Shown here one piece after another: positions 45,804-58,010 of a stretch of 64,000 nucleotides of DNA. Both the position numbers and the translations under genes were made by a program. Source of the DNA: Adineta ricciae (Eukaryota > Rotifera > Eurotatoria > Adinetida > Adinetidae); contig CAJNOJ010000012.1 in NCBI GenBank assembly GCA_905250025.1, forward strand, positions 124,001 through 188,000. Reading direction: 5' to 3'. Within the stretch, counting starts at the first letter, position 1. Each line of letters begins with the position of its first letter. Under the pieces are notes generated by a model. That model saw nothing but the letters and a program-made list of their open reading frames with translations, did no database searches and had not been told where the DNA came from.

Positions 45804-48477
45804 ATGAACACGTGTTATTCACTTCCAGCGTGTCAGCGATGCCTATCGTTAGTTAGAAGAAATATGCCAAGAAAAGATACCCACTTTTGTACGAAATGGT
45901 ATGCTCAACTCGATAGTACGAAAAAGCCCTGTTCACGTTGGTTGAAACCAGGTAAAACGACGAGTACATTCCTATGTACTGTGTGTAACGAAGAAAAAAG
46001 TTGCAAAAATGGTGGTTGGTCGGATGTTTACAAACATTCTCAACGACTGAAGCACCTTCAGTGCTTGAAAGATGTTACTCAGTCCGGACAGATATGTATC
46101 ACATCAACATCATCGTCATCATCCATGCAAATCAACACAACTCATGAACATATTCTAACATTTGATGAAAAAGTTCTACGTGCTGAAACGTATTGGGCAT
46201 TGGCCACCGCTAAACACGGTCTTAGTTATAACTTTTCACAACATGTACAAGAATTATTCTCGCAAATGTTCTCCGATAGCAATATTGCCAAAACCTTCTC
46301 ACTCAAACCGAGAAAATTATCTTATATCCTATCGCATGGCACCGGTCATTACTTTACCAAGACGATGTTACAAGATTTAATGAAAGCACCAGCGTTTACG
46401 TTGATCTTCGATGAGACTGTTACTGTCGGAGTGCGAAAGCAATTGGATTTACATTTTCGATATTGGTGTGAAAGAAAGCAGGAAATTGCAGTGAGATATT
46501 ATAAGAGTATTTTCCTTGGACACGCAACAGCTGAGATTATTTTTCGTAAAATAATCGACTCGTTACGAGCGGACGGAGTTGACTTGACGAAAATGTTGAT
46601 GCTTGGTTTGTTTGACAAAATCGAAAGCGAGATTGATGGAAATGATTCGATTATTTAGGCCGAGACAATCCGAATGTAAATAAAACAATTGAAAAATTGA
46701 TGGATCAACAGATTCGCATCGAACGAGACAAACAGTAAGTGATCTACAAAAGTTTTTCATAATTTCCATGACCATCGAAAGGCAATTTTGACAATAAAAC
46801 AACTCTTCTGCTTTTTTCTTTCACTGGTAAGATCACCATCAACAATCAAATCAACTATTGGATTGATTGATATTGGTTCATGTCCGTTACATTTAATACA
46901 TAATTCATTTAAAATAGGCATTGGCCAGACAAATTGGCCGATTGAAGAATTTCTCAACAATCTCGTGTTTTGGTTCAATCGTTCACCGTCGCGCCGTGAA
47001 GATTATCGCAATGTGGCCAAGCATCTGTCCAGCAGACCCGGAAGATTCATTCGCCGATTTACTTTAACACGCTGGTTAGATATTGGGCCAATCCTCGAGC
47101 GTGTTATCGACCAATGGGCAAACATAATCATGTATTTCTCGGAATTTATTCCAAATAACGATAAAATTTCTATGAAAAATCAACGGTATCCACAAATAAC
47201 AGCAGCTATTCAATCGAAATCTCTATTAATACGTTTACACTTTCTTGTTTTTCTTCATAACCATATATATCAGCAAATTCTCATTTGGCTTCAACAAACT
47301 CAACCATTAATACATTTGTTATACGACGAATGCGAACAACTAATTCGACGCTTATTCTCTTGTTTTATCAGAGAAGATCTCATCAAGCACAAGTCCATCG
47401 ATGCATTCATGAATGTTTCCTATTACAGTCAAGAAAATCAAAAATGTGATGCAAGTAAGGTGATGAATATTGTCTTAGAGACTAAACTATTCGTTTTATT
47501 CCGTTTCAGCAATTAATATCGGTGAGACAACCCGTCGATATTTACATGAACTATCTGTTGAAGAAAGGCAAGAATTTTTTCACACAATTCGAACGATTTA
47601 TTCTTCGATCACTGAAGAACTTCTGCAAACCTTACCTTTAACCAACGATCTACTCCGACATTTACAATGTCTACATCCTTCCATGCGCGATTCGGAGACA
47701 GCATACCTGAGCATTATGAACATTGCACGAAGTTTACCTTGCATCATTCATCCGGCTGATATCGATCGAATCCAGGCCGAGTGGTGTTTATATCAAAATG
47801 AAAACATACCAAAGGATTGGTATGAAAAGACCCATGGTTGTCATTCGATTGATCATTATTGGAGAAAGATATTTTCATTGAAAACCAATGCCGGCGCAGA
47901 GAAATATGTCGGCCTGATGAAGTTAGTTAAATGTGTGTTGGCATTATCACATGGAAATGCTGATGTGGAGAGAGGCTTTAGTGAAAATGGTTTTCTTCTC
48001 TCAGATGATCGTTCATTACTCAGCGATGAATCAATCAATGGCCTACGCGCGACCAGAGATGGAGTGAAATATTTTGGTAATGGAAAACCTCATGATGTAC
48101 CAATTACAAAGAATCTTCTCGATTGTGTTCGTAACGCACATTCACGTTACTGTGATGATTTAGAAAAGAAAAAAACGAAGCAGACAATCACAAAGACAGC
48201 TGAATATGAACAAGCAAAACAAGATCCCGACAAGGAGAAGGAATATTGCTTGTACGATGAACAAAACACTCTGCACAAAGATTTAGCTAGTATACAGAAG
48301 ATCATTGACGAAGGCACGGAACGATTAGGAAAAGCCATCTTGACAAGAGATTTTAGTGCAATCGGAACAGCTCAATTACTTATCGAAGGTGGAAATAAAA
48401 AATTAGCAATGACAAACACACAAATTACTGCTACTGATAATCATTTGAAACAATTAAGAAAAAAACATCGAAAATAA
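45804..48477 (+). mobile_element. hAT-superfamily transposase-derived gene, intron-containing and intact
   Basis: hAT transposases cut and paste DNA with a DDE centre and a C-terminal dimerisation domain. After a CxxC...H-x5-H zinc-finger-like block (TFLCTVCNEEKSCKNGGWSD...KHSQRLKH) come the first acid in FTLIFDETV, the second in LMLGRDNPNVN, the SCPLHLIHNSF motif and the C-terminal signature SHGNADVERGFSENGFLLSD with LSDESINGLRATRD. A charged coiled-coil tail of about 130 residues follows. Three short introns (about 46605-46655, 46736-46830, 47455-47509) restore these motifs; for example, MLG|RDNPNVN needs the first. There are no internal stops. The start could be ATG 45804 or 45864. I found no terminal inverted repeats or target-site duplications, so a domesticated or immobilised gene is likely. 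Confidence 0.78.
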
Positions 48478-48945
48478 GCAATTTTTTGTGTCTAAACCAA
48501 TAGATGTAATGCTCAACTCTGCTTCTTTATATTTGTCGAACTTTTTCAACAATAGAAGAGTTCAAGTTTCATATTCTTTATTACAAAATAGCAAACTCTG
48601 ATTGAATCAATTTCTTTTCACATCTTTCTTTATGGTGTTTCATTGACACTATCTTTTGCCATCGAATTAAGAAATAACAGAAATGTAGGATAGTGTGAAT
48701 ATTCGTCGATGAAACGAATCATTGGAAAAAAAAAGTGAACAAATGAAAAAAGAATGCATGACAATTATAGTTTCATTAGAATGAAAACAAAGAGAAAAAC
48801 AAAATGGACGAGCAACGTTGTTTGACGTACAGAAACGATAACAACATTAACAAGAAACAACAAAAATAAGAGGGAACAGACTAATAAATACAAAAATATA
48901 TGTATAGCAAAGGAATATGTCTGTATGATGTTGGTGTTCAATGAA
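48478..48945. other. Convergent flanks, hAT gene and NXF1
   Basis: A+T-rich spacer without a gene. I searched it by eye for hAT-type terminal repeats matching the left flank at 45712-45860 and saw none. Confidence 0.45.
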
Positions 48946-51900
48946 TTATGGTTTGACAAAAGCCTCCGCTGGTATGGCATTCTAATTAGAAGAAAAAAAC
49001 GAAAGGAAGTCAACATTCAAAACGAAAACAAATGAACGAACCAATTTTTGACATTCTTGAAATTTTTGTGCAGCCTTTTCATAATTCCAATTGTTTTCTG
49101 CTAAACAACTAGAAATGAAAACAATCATTTGTATGATTTACTCTAATTCTCGAAAGATCAACGAACATTTGTGAGTACGCAACGTTCATGCCAGATTGTC
49201 GAGAGAATTCTTGTATCAATTTATTTTGCGCTTCAGTAGTAGCCGGTGCGGTACCAGTTTGACTTGCCGAGGGCTGGACAGTTGCACTTGATGGTGGTGG
49301 AGCAGCAGCAGCAGCAGCAGCACGATTCATGTTCTATACAAAATCACACATGTTTACAGATGCTTTCAGACAATGCGATTACATACGGTGATCTGTGCAT
49401 CGGTGGCATTGAGTATCATAATATGATCGGCGATAATTAATACGCTAGATTGTTCAAAGGATATGTTTGAAAATGAATGGAAAAGGTCGTTTGTCAGCTT
49501 ACCCAGAGGGAGTTTGTGTGCAAGTAAATGTACGTTGAAAGCTACGAACAGGTTCGTTCGTTCCTTGATCAACTAGATGAGAGACAAATAAAATTCCTGA
49601 TGAAGATCATTTTGTCTCTTATAAGAATGACTTACGTTCTCGATAGAGACCATTAACCGTAAAAATGGCTCGGTTATTCTACAACGAATATGAACACAGC
49701 ATAATTCAACAGAAGAGTAAATCGAAAACTTACAGCTGTTGATAAAACATCCACATGAAATGATTTTCCATCGTGTTTAGTCAATGGAAATTTCACCCGT
49801 AAGAAATCTAACACATCTGTTTTTCCGTGTCGTAACAGAATGGCACGTTTGTTATCATCAAAAAGTTTCTTGAAATTTCTTGAATCGTATATCAACGCAC
49901 CATATTTGAACGATTTTGTCGGTACGATTGATCCTTCCGTTGGTGCCACACACAATGAAAACATGCATGAATCATGATAACATGCATATAACTCGCCCCG
50001 ACCACGTGTGTCAAATAGTCGATAGTATTCGTCAATAAATTTCGCTAGAAATGATTCCATGTCTTGTGGCACACAGTGTGGAACAGATTTTGGTAGATTA
50101 ACTGTTTCGATATCAATTGCAAAGCCAATTTGGGCAGGAAGATCAACACCATCCTAACAAAATCGAGAATTTTGTTTACTTTCATGTGAAAATTTCTAAA
50201 TAAAAACTTACAATTCGTTTGAGTTGCGGTAATTTTTGCCGAATAGCACTAGAATGGTATTAGATGAGCCAATAATGAATAGTTGTTGCGCAATGCAACT
50301 GAAAATATAGCGATATCCTCACAACAGACGAAAACGGTTCTCATATGCTTAATATTATCGAATCGAACGTTCGACATATGCTTCGTGATTTGTTTTTCTG
50401 TTCTTTACTAATCATTCGCGTTTTTTTATCAAAGCGATAGCTGATCAGATCGATCAAACTCGTCCGTCACACTTTGACAATATGTATAAAAAAGCTCTCG
50501 ACACAATTACAAAAAAACTTATATCAACCGAATAGATTCAGCACAGTCACAGTATCCATTTGTCAACAATAATTGTGTTATGTCACATGTAAATGTCGAA
50601 TGTTTTAAGATCATGTATGAAACCACATGTTTTTAAATAAATATGAGTGAGAATACCAAAGATTCCAAGTATTCATATTCTGTTATAGAATTAATAGTTC
50701 GACATTCGATGTTCAGTTAGTACAAAACCATTTAGAGTGTATATCGTTGACTGGATTTGTGAATGAAGTTTTCGACGTACAAAAAACTACGAGTTTGTTT
50801 ATAATGCATTTGATGACAATGATCATTTGATCGTACTCTCTCTCTCTCTTTCGGCAATGAGTTTTCGACGTACAACACACTCACACGTAGTGATTCGAAC
50901 GAGAATGATTTTTCTTCACAACTTCGATCGATTTTCGAACGATGATTAACGAAAGAAAAGAGAACAAAGAGCCAACATATGAAATTAACGTTCGATTTGA
51001 GAGGAGGTGTTTTTATCTTTGTTTTAGTCTGTTGTAAATATTCGTAAAAGGAAAATTTTTGTAGATCTGACCTGATAAGATCGTCCGGAGAGCCATTTCG
51101 TGCGTTATATGAAAACATCAATGGATTTTCTTTTAGAAATATATGGCTTAAATGAGTGAGCTGTTTCAAATGACCCAGTTCGTCAACGCTCCTCAGCTAA
51201 AAAAATAAAGCACATAGTAAGATTTGCATTGCCAAACGTGCTAGCAATTTACTTGATTCGATGCCAGACTAAGTTGTACCAAATCACTCAATTGGAGATT
51301 TCGAAATTCATACAAATTCGAAATATTGTTCGAGCCTAAATCCAATTGACGAGTCTAGAAACAAGAAAGAATTGTTATATTTCTTAGATACATTTCAATA
51401 CCAACCATGCGGAGTTCTTTATTAATGATATCGATGACATCGCGTAAAAATGATTGTTTATTCAGTTGAGGATATATGCCAAGAGCACTAAGTTCTATAA
51501 GGTGAACAAATCGTACAGATTAAATTTTAATAAGATAGAAAACCTTCATCATCGGCTAAGTTTGATAGTTGTAATTGAAGTGTTTGTCGATCAAAACGAC
51601 GATTACACAAGTAATCCTACAAAACACAATATATCACCGTTCAGTAATGAACATAAACCATGGTGACTTACTTTGAAATATCCTCGAAGATCTTCATCTA
51701 ATACTGGCGCCGGAAATGATGCTGAGCTAACCATTATGCTAAGCTACAAGAAGAGAAGTATTGAGTAAACATTTTCTTCGGTTTCAGTGACTTACTGGTC
51801 CGAAATTTTGCACTTCGACTTTCTTATTGGCTCGTTTTAACATATCAGCATCTTGTTGATTATTGACAAAGAAAACACCCATGTTCGTGTCTCGATCAAT

Positions 51901-52360
51901 GAAATACTAAATTAAATTCATAGAAAATTCTATATGGTATCCGAAATCTATTTACATGATAGGGTAATAGTTGGCGTGTAAAGTGAGCTTTTAGTGCTGC
52001 CATAACAACTGCTTTACCCATCGTACCAGCTTGAGGTATGGATATTCTCCACCAGGGGTTTGGATTATTTCTTCGATCATTGAAACGACCACCACCACCG
52101 CCACCAGGATGAATTTGTTGAGGACGAATACGTTGATTGACAATACGACCACGGCCCACAGGTCCATGTGTATTAACTCCATCAGTTGTCAAATGACGAC
52201 CTATAGACACAGTGATGTTGTCAAGATCATCACCAGCTGTCGGACGACGATTTGGCACAGGACGATTGTTTGGACGACCACGTTGATGATATCTTGATTT
52301 ATTGTTAAATCGAGTCGATGTTGGATCTGTATGATGTCTACCACCTTCACGATACGACAT
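48946..52360 (-). CDS. NXF1: Nuclear RNA export factor 1 (TAP)
   Basis: NXF1 with NXT1 carries bulk mRNA through nuclear pores. The N-terminus is Arg/Gly/Asn-rich (RYHQRGRPNNRPVPNRR). Then come the RNP-like domain (WWRISIPQAGTMGKAVVMAA ... YFIDRDTNMGVFFVNN), the leucine-rich repeats (RQLDLGSNNISNLYEFRN, QLSLASNQLRSVDELG), PQLKRIDGVDLPAQIGFAID linking to the NTF2-like domain (ESFLAKFIDEYYRLFDTRGR, LYACYHDSCMFSLCV, VNGLYREQG, FQRTFTC), an Ala/Pro linker (AAAAAAAPPPSSATVQPSAS), and the UBA-like TAP-C domain (LIQEFSRQSGMNVAYSQMCL, AENNWNYEKAAQKF) that binds FG-nucleoporins. All domains appear complete. The intron between the LRR part and the NTF2 part spans about 50252-51077, roughly 0.8 kb, far longer than the others. 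Confidence 0.92.
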
Positions 52361-52919
52361 ATTTTATCTTAAATAAATGAAGCACAACGATTTCGAACTG
52401 AAAGAGATTTTAGAGCTCTGTCATATTTTCTCCCTATGTTGCAATGACTACTGCATCAGTGAAATTTCCATGATACGCAGTGGAAAAATGTACGACATGT
52501 GTATTTTTGTGAAATGAAAGACACTTCCCAATCAATCATAGCCGTAATATTTTACATGTCAATTCTGACCATCGTTTTCAATTCCTCCCATTTCACAACA
52601 ACAACAACAACGGTACAGTGTATCACATGAAAGAAAATAGCCATTAAAACAATTGTTTTTCTTTCCCATGTAAAATTTTTTAGTCGTCTATAACAAATGA
52701 CCAATGAGATAAATTTAGTAACAAACTTTTTGTCGAAATTTTTTCGATATATCGAACGAAAAGAAATTTTTTATCGTTGAAAACCTTAATTTTTTGTAGC
52801 AACGAGTATTATCCTTGCAGCGCCATCTATACAAAAGGAAAATTTCCCCAATGAATCATTCGACGAAACGTTTTATATGTTATTACTTTATTTGATTGTA
52901 TGTAATAACTTGCAGAGCG
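52361..52919. other. Divergent promoter region, NXF1 and RNF4-like
   Basis: About 560 bp between divergent start codons, with an (ACA)n run near 52596-52612. An acceptor (taacttgcag, ending 52915) lies 4 nt before the RNF4-like ATG. No gene seen. Confidence 0.45.
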
Positions 52920-53646
52920 ATGAAAAAAAGAATTTTGTCGACATTATCGGATGGAATGGAGTCGGTTATAAAACGTCCTCGTCTTCTCGATGATTTACCA
53001 CTATTGCCACCAACACTTGAAAACGCGGTTGTTGTTGACGAGTCTTCAAACAGGTTAGAAATGACGACAATTCACGAAAAATTATGTTTGTTTGTTTTTG
53101 TCTCATTCTTCCAGTGGCGGCGAAAGCGAAGATAGTGAGATTCTAAACGTTTCAAACAGTCCACAGCGTGAAATTGACAATGTAATTATTTTAAACTCTG
53201 ACGACGAAGATGACGACGACAACAACGACGAGGATATCAATATTGATATCATGTCTGACATTCCTCCCACACTAGTGGATTTATTCAACGCATTCATCTC
53301 TTCACCTTCAATGGATAATCGCGTCGATACAGTAGCAATTCAAGAACAACAAAATAATGATGAAATCATTGATCTAACACAAGACGAAACCGACTCCAGT
53401 TGCTGTTTATCTAATCAACAAGAACAGAATACGAACCATAATAACGACGATGACGATCAATGTCCTGTATGTTTAGAGACCTTTTCCGATTTACAATGTA
53501 CAGGTGTGAATCTCGTCATTAGCCAATGTCAACATGTCATGTGCATGTCCTGTAGCTGTCGAGTACTGGATTATTCAGCTCGATGTCCATTGTGCCGAGA
53601 GATAATTTGTATCTCGACATTGACACCATATTGTATTCTAACGTAA
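52920..53646 (+). CDS. RNF4-like SUMO-targeted RING ubiquitin ligase
   Basis: STUbLs recognise SUMO chains through SUMO-interacting motifs and ubiquitinate the modified protein. Two hydrophobic-acidic motifs are visible, DNVIILNSDDEDDDD and DEIIDLTQDETD, both fitting SIMs. A RING domain closes the protein: CPVCLETFSDL, then VISQCQHVMCMSCSCRVLDY and ARCPLCREII, ending TPYCILT, similar to the RNF4 C-terminal ...HPIYI. The histidine position reads QCQHVMC, keeping C3HC4 spacing. A basic KRPRLL near the N-terminus may direct it to the nucleus. It has one or two short introns. The gene ends 206 bp before the PRP17 start on the same strand. Confidence 0.78.
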
Positions 53647-53852
53647 ACCTTTCATAGTCATAATTTTCTGTCAATAATTCGAGTTTGTTTTCTTTTTGGT
53701 CTACGCCGTGTCTGAAGTGAAGTAGTACCTCTATTTTTCTTTACCTCTTCGGTGTCGAAAGATCAGATAAATCAAGTTTTTGTCATTATTGTCGTTGTCG
53801 CTTTTAATATGTAGATAAATCGAATTCACTTACAATTTATTTTTCTTTTTAG

Positions 53853-56124
53853 ATGGCACTTGCAGCGATTCAAGCGTCATACGACGATGACGATGATAAC
53901 ATCGACACAGTGACTAAGACAACGACACATGAACAAGACGTCGAAGATCAAATGGCAGTTATGAATGATCCAGCATTTTCTGTTATGTCGAAGATCAAGC
54001 TTAACTTAACACCTGCCATTGCTATTCAGGTAAGTTTCATAGTTAAGATCCATTATGCACAGATATAGGAGAATGTTCTTTTCTAGCCTGCCGATACCAG
54101 TAGTTTTCTCGACATCAAAGCGCGTGAAGTGCTGTACAATCCGAAATATGAAGATATGTATGCACCAGTCGTAAGTATTTTTACCAGCGAATACATGAAA
54201 TGATTATTTTTTCGCTTGTTCTTAGTTCGGCCCGGCAGATCCTAATTTAAGTCAACAGCAACGCGCCTTCAAGAACGTTCTAAACGGTTATGCCGAATCG
54301 ACGACACTGAGTGATTTTCAATTCGAAAACCAACGTCGAACATTCGATAGTTTCGGTTATGCTGTTGATCCAACTGTCGGCGAACATGCAACTCCACAAA
54401 TCATTGGGAATCAAACGAGTGCAGAAATCAATCAGGGCATGACGATATTTGAAACGACAAAGAAACGCATTGGCGAAAAGCGTAAAAAGGAGAAAAACTA
54501 TGATTCGAGTGATGTCGAAGGCTTTCAAGGTCCATGGGCTCCATTTGCTGATGAAATAACGGTGTCTCGCCCGCCAGAGGTATCTTTCCGATAAGATTTG
54601 AACGCATACGGATGTAAATCGTTGTAAATTTTTAGGAAGAACAAAAAGAAATCGATGAATATTTAGCCAAGAGACGCAAAGCTAAACGACCAACATTAGA
54701 CGAATTGAATGCAGCACCAGCAGCACGCGATCCAGAATCAACTACATTAAATAAAGAACCCGAAGATTCGTCATCTACAACATTACATATCAAGGATCCG
54801 TACGATTACCAAGGTCGATCATTTCTACACATTCCACAAGATGTTGGTGTCAATCTACGTTCAGAACATCCACCGCAACGATGTTTCATTCCCAAGCAAT
54901 GTATTCATACCTACAAAGGACATACAAAAGCTATACAAAAGATTCATTACTTTCCTGTTTCTGCTCACTTATTTCTTACATGTTCAATGGATTGCAAAGT
55001 CAAAGTAAGAAGATTTTCGTATGTCAGAGCAAATGTTTATGTTGATACTTATGTTTAGTTATGGGAATTCTATAACGAACGTCGATGTGTTCGAACATAT
55101 GCTGGACATAGTCAGGCAGTGCGTGATGTTAGTTTTAACTGCGCGGGAACAGAGTTTCTATCAGCTTCGTATGATAAAACGGTTAAATTATGGGATACAG
55201 AAACTGGTAAGAATCGAAAAACGTATTTTATTCGGTTATCCGTTGGTGTATTTCAATTTTAGGTCAAGTGAAAAGTAAATTTTCTGTACGAAAGATACCT
55301 TACTGTGTATCGTTCAATCCAAGTGAAAATAAACAACATTTATTTATATGTGGCATGTCTGACAAGAAAATCCTTTGTGTAAGTTTGTCTTCAAATGAAA
55401 TGAAACAAAACAAATCGTATTTGTCAATTTAGTTTGATATTCGTAGTGGACATGTGGTGCAAGAATATGATCGACATTTGGGCGCGATTAATACCGTAAC
55501 ATTTGTTGATCGAAATCGACGTATTGTATCGACATCAGACGATAAAAGTATTCGTGTATGGGAATGGTAAGATTTCGAATTGATTCGATCATGTATAAGA
55601 ATGACATTTTTCTAGGAATATTCCTGTTGATTTCAAATACATTGCTGAACCAACCATGCATTCGATGCCTGCTGTTGCACTTTCGCGCAATGGTTTGTAG
55701 ACGAAATAATTTACAAATTTAATCGTTGTATTTTCGTATGTATTAGGTCGATATTTGGCATTTCAATCAATGGATAATCAAATTCGAATTATGGAGCCTT
55801 TGGCAAATTTTCGATGGAAAAGCAAGAAAGTATTCAAAGGTCACATGGTATGTTCAAACTAAACATCTGTGAACATCTATGGGTTAATCTGATGTTTTCT
55901 AGGTATCCGGTTATGCGTGTGGTTTGGATTTTTCGCCTGATATGTCCTATGTCATCAGTGGTGATGCAGATGGACGTCTAGTTATCTGGGATTGGAAAAC
56001 TACACGTGTATATGAACGTATTAAAGCACATGATGATGTTTGTATTGATGCTAAATGGCATTGGCATGAGAAATCCCGAGTTCTCACAGCGGGATGGGAC
56101 AATGTTGTCAAATTATGGGATTAA
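53853..56124 (+). CDS. CDC40: Pre-mRNA-processing factor 17 (CDC40), WD40 splicing factor
   Basis: PRP17/CDC40 acts in the second catalytic step of splicing. The N-terminal part ([38 protein letters not shown]-type block [12 protein letters not shown]) matches the family. A linker with [15 protein letters not shown] and [20 protein letters not shown] leads into seven WD repeats ([83 protein letters not shown] at the end). The stop is at 56122-56124. The ATG follows an acceptor (tttctttttag) with no gap. About eight introns are present, one splitting KVK|LWEF. Confidence 0.94.
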
Positions 56125-56626
56125 ATCTAATTGACTTTGTCCGGTGTTCATTTGTTTTCTTTTACATGTTCTGTACAGTTTTGTTTTGTCTGTCTTCATC
56201 TTTGGATACCTTGAATTAAAACAAATGAAGTGACCTATGAATATGAGTGTGAATCTACCAGCGATTTTTGTACAACAACGAAAAGCAAATGCAATTTACT
56301 TCTCGTTACATCACGCTAATGTACAATAAGTATAATTTGCGTCGATACATTTGTGTAGTTTTACTACATGACTTGATGAATTTGATACCTTTTACTGAAA
56401 CATATCTGGCTTTTGTTATTAACGATATATACAAGAGAAAACGACCTTAATGTGTACGGTTCAAACATCTCTCGTTTATTCCGTTGTCATGAAAAATGTG
56501 AGTAGGGAGAAAAAAGAAAAATCTCAAACTGCTTATTCTATATTAAAATATTCAGATTTGCTTCATTGTGTTGTTGCAACTGACTTGTAAGACTCTTTTG
56601 TTATGGAAATACGATGCAAAAAAGGA
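56125..56626. other. Intergenic, CDC40 to tRNA
   Basis: A+T-rich 3' flank of CDC40 with no protein-like frame. The tRNA terminator lies at its right edge. Confidence 0.45.
56618..56623 (-). terminator. Pol III terminator of tRNA-Thr
   Basis: A run of six T on the minus strand, three bases past the tRNA 3' end, is the usual RNA polymerase III stop signal. Confidence 0.7.
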
Positions 56627-56698
56627 TGCCTCCACGCAGGATCGAACTACGGACCTCCAGTTTACAAGACTGGCGCTCTACCACTGAGCTATAGAGGC
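56627..56698 (-). tRNA. tRNA-Thr, anticodon UGU
   Basis: Minus-strand sequence folds as a tRNA. The acceptor stem GCCTCTA pairs with TGGAGGC (one G-T pair), the D arm contains TAGCTCAGTGG (A box), the anticodon stem CCAGT/ACTGG carries the loop CTTGTAA with anticodon TGT, and the T arm holds GTTCGATCC (B box). The discriminator base is A. No intron and no encoded CCA. Threonine UGU decodes ACA. Confidence 0.93.
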
Positions 56699-56754
56699 TT
56701 GTTGACCTTCCTAATCGTCTTTAATCAAATTTCGTTTCTTTTAGAACGACGATA

Positions 56755-57892
56755 ATGCTTATTATTGGTCTGATCGGTTCATTGGCAAGCGGCAAACATT
56801 TCATAGCTGATATTTTTCGTAAGAAACATGGCTTTATTGCACTTGAATACAAAGATTTCAAGAGTCAAAAACAGGATGCAGCTAAAGAATGTCTCGAAAA
56901 GGTGAAGGAAGCATGGCCAAAGAATATCGTTGTCATCGGTATAGATTCGCTGAAGACATTAACAAAAATGCGGGATAATCCTCAATTCTTTGGTATTGGC
57001 GTCGAAGGACCAGTGATATTACGTTTTCAACGTCGTAAACACGCGATACTCGATTCTTTAGAAAAATTTGTACAAGTGGATGATTTTTTACAATTTGGAG
57101 TGAAGTCGCATGAATCCGATTTTGAAAAGCTATTGGTTAGATTACATTTAGAGGATGAAGATCTTTCACCTTTAAATAAATGTATGGATAGCTGTGATCT
57201 ACGATTGATTATTAATACAAACGATCAAGCGGATTTGGAAAGCAAAATAGAGAAATTGTTAACAGTAGAATCAAAAGCTCAACAATTAACCACAACACAT
57301 TTGTTGTGTCCAAACTGGGATGTTTACTTTTCAATGGTCGCTTGGATCACAGCCTCTCAGTCTGTATTTTTGCGCTTATCTTATGTTTCATGTCTCTGTT
57401 CTTTCCACTTTAGTGGTAATTGCGTACGCCATCGTGTTGGATGCATCATTGCTGATACAGATCAACGCATTGTTGCAGCTGGTTATAACGGTACTCCAGA
57501 TAATATAAAAAAGTGTGATCAAGGTGGATGTGAACGTTGTTGGGATATGTCTATTGACTCAGGTGAACGATTGGACGAATGCATTTGCATTCACGGAGAA
57601 GAAAGTGCACTATTAGAAGCAGGTAATATACGTTAAAACGATTGTTTAGATCTCGTATGTTTTACTCTATACTATAGGTCGACGTCAGTGTTGCGGTGCA
57701 ACCTTGTATGTTACCCATAGTCCCTGTAGACAATGTTCAAAAAAAATTGCACAAAGTGGTATAAAACGTGTTGTTTATTCTCAGGAATACTCTTCTGGTT
57801 TGGAACGTGTTCGTAAACTGTTCAAAGAAGCAGGTATTGAACTGGTCAAACAAGAATTGCAAACCGTTCCTCGATTAATCAAGCTTATTTGA
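56755..57892 (+). CDS. Fungal-type dCMP deaminase with N-terminal kinase-like domain
   Basis: dCMP deaminase makes dUMP for dTTP synthesis. Residues 1-190 form a P-loop-kinase-like domain (MLIIGLIGSLASGKHFIADI). The catalytic half has CPNWDVYFSMVAWITASHGN, CVRHRVGCIIAD, AAGYNGTPDNIKKC, GGCERCWD, CIHGEESALLEAG and SPCRQCSKKIAQSGIKRVVY. This order, the length (about 330 residues) and the GGCxRC block match yeast DCD1, whereas animal DCTD is about 180 residues and lacks the first domain. The Zn/proton-shuttle motif reads HGE where HAE is usual; the PCxxC cysteines are intact. Two introns (about 57349-57411 and 57622-57678) join the halves. The start follows an acceptor (cttttag, ending 56744). 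Confidence 0.88.
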
Positions 57893-58010
57893 CGAACAAA
57901 TTCAAAGGACAAAAGAAATTTTCTAAATAAAACTTTCGAATTGTTCTAGAAATCAAATTAATTTTATTAGTAATAACCGTTTTACTTGTAACTTAGAAAA
58001 GCTAAACCTT

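Noticed and set aside
45712..48760. Terminal inverted repeats around the hAT-derived gene
   Set aside because: I compared both flanks by eye for CAG/CTG-type short inverted repeats and 8-bp direct repeats and found none convincing.
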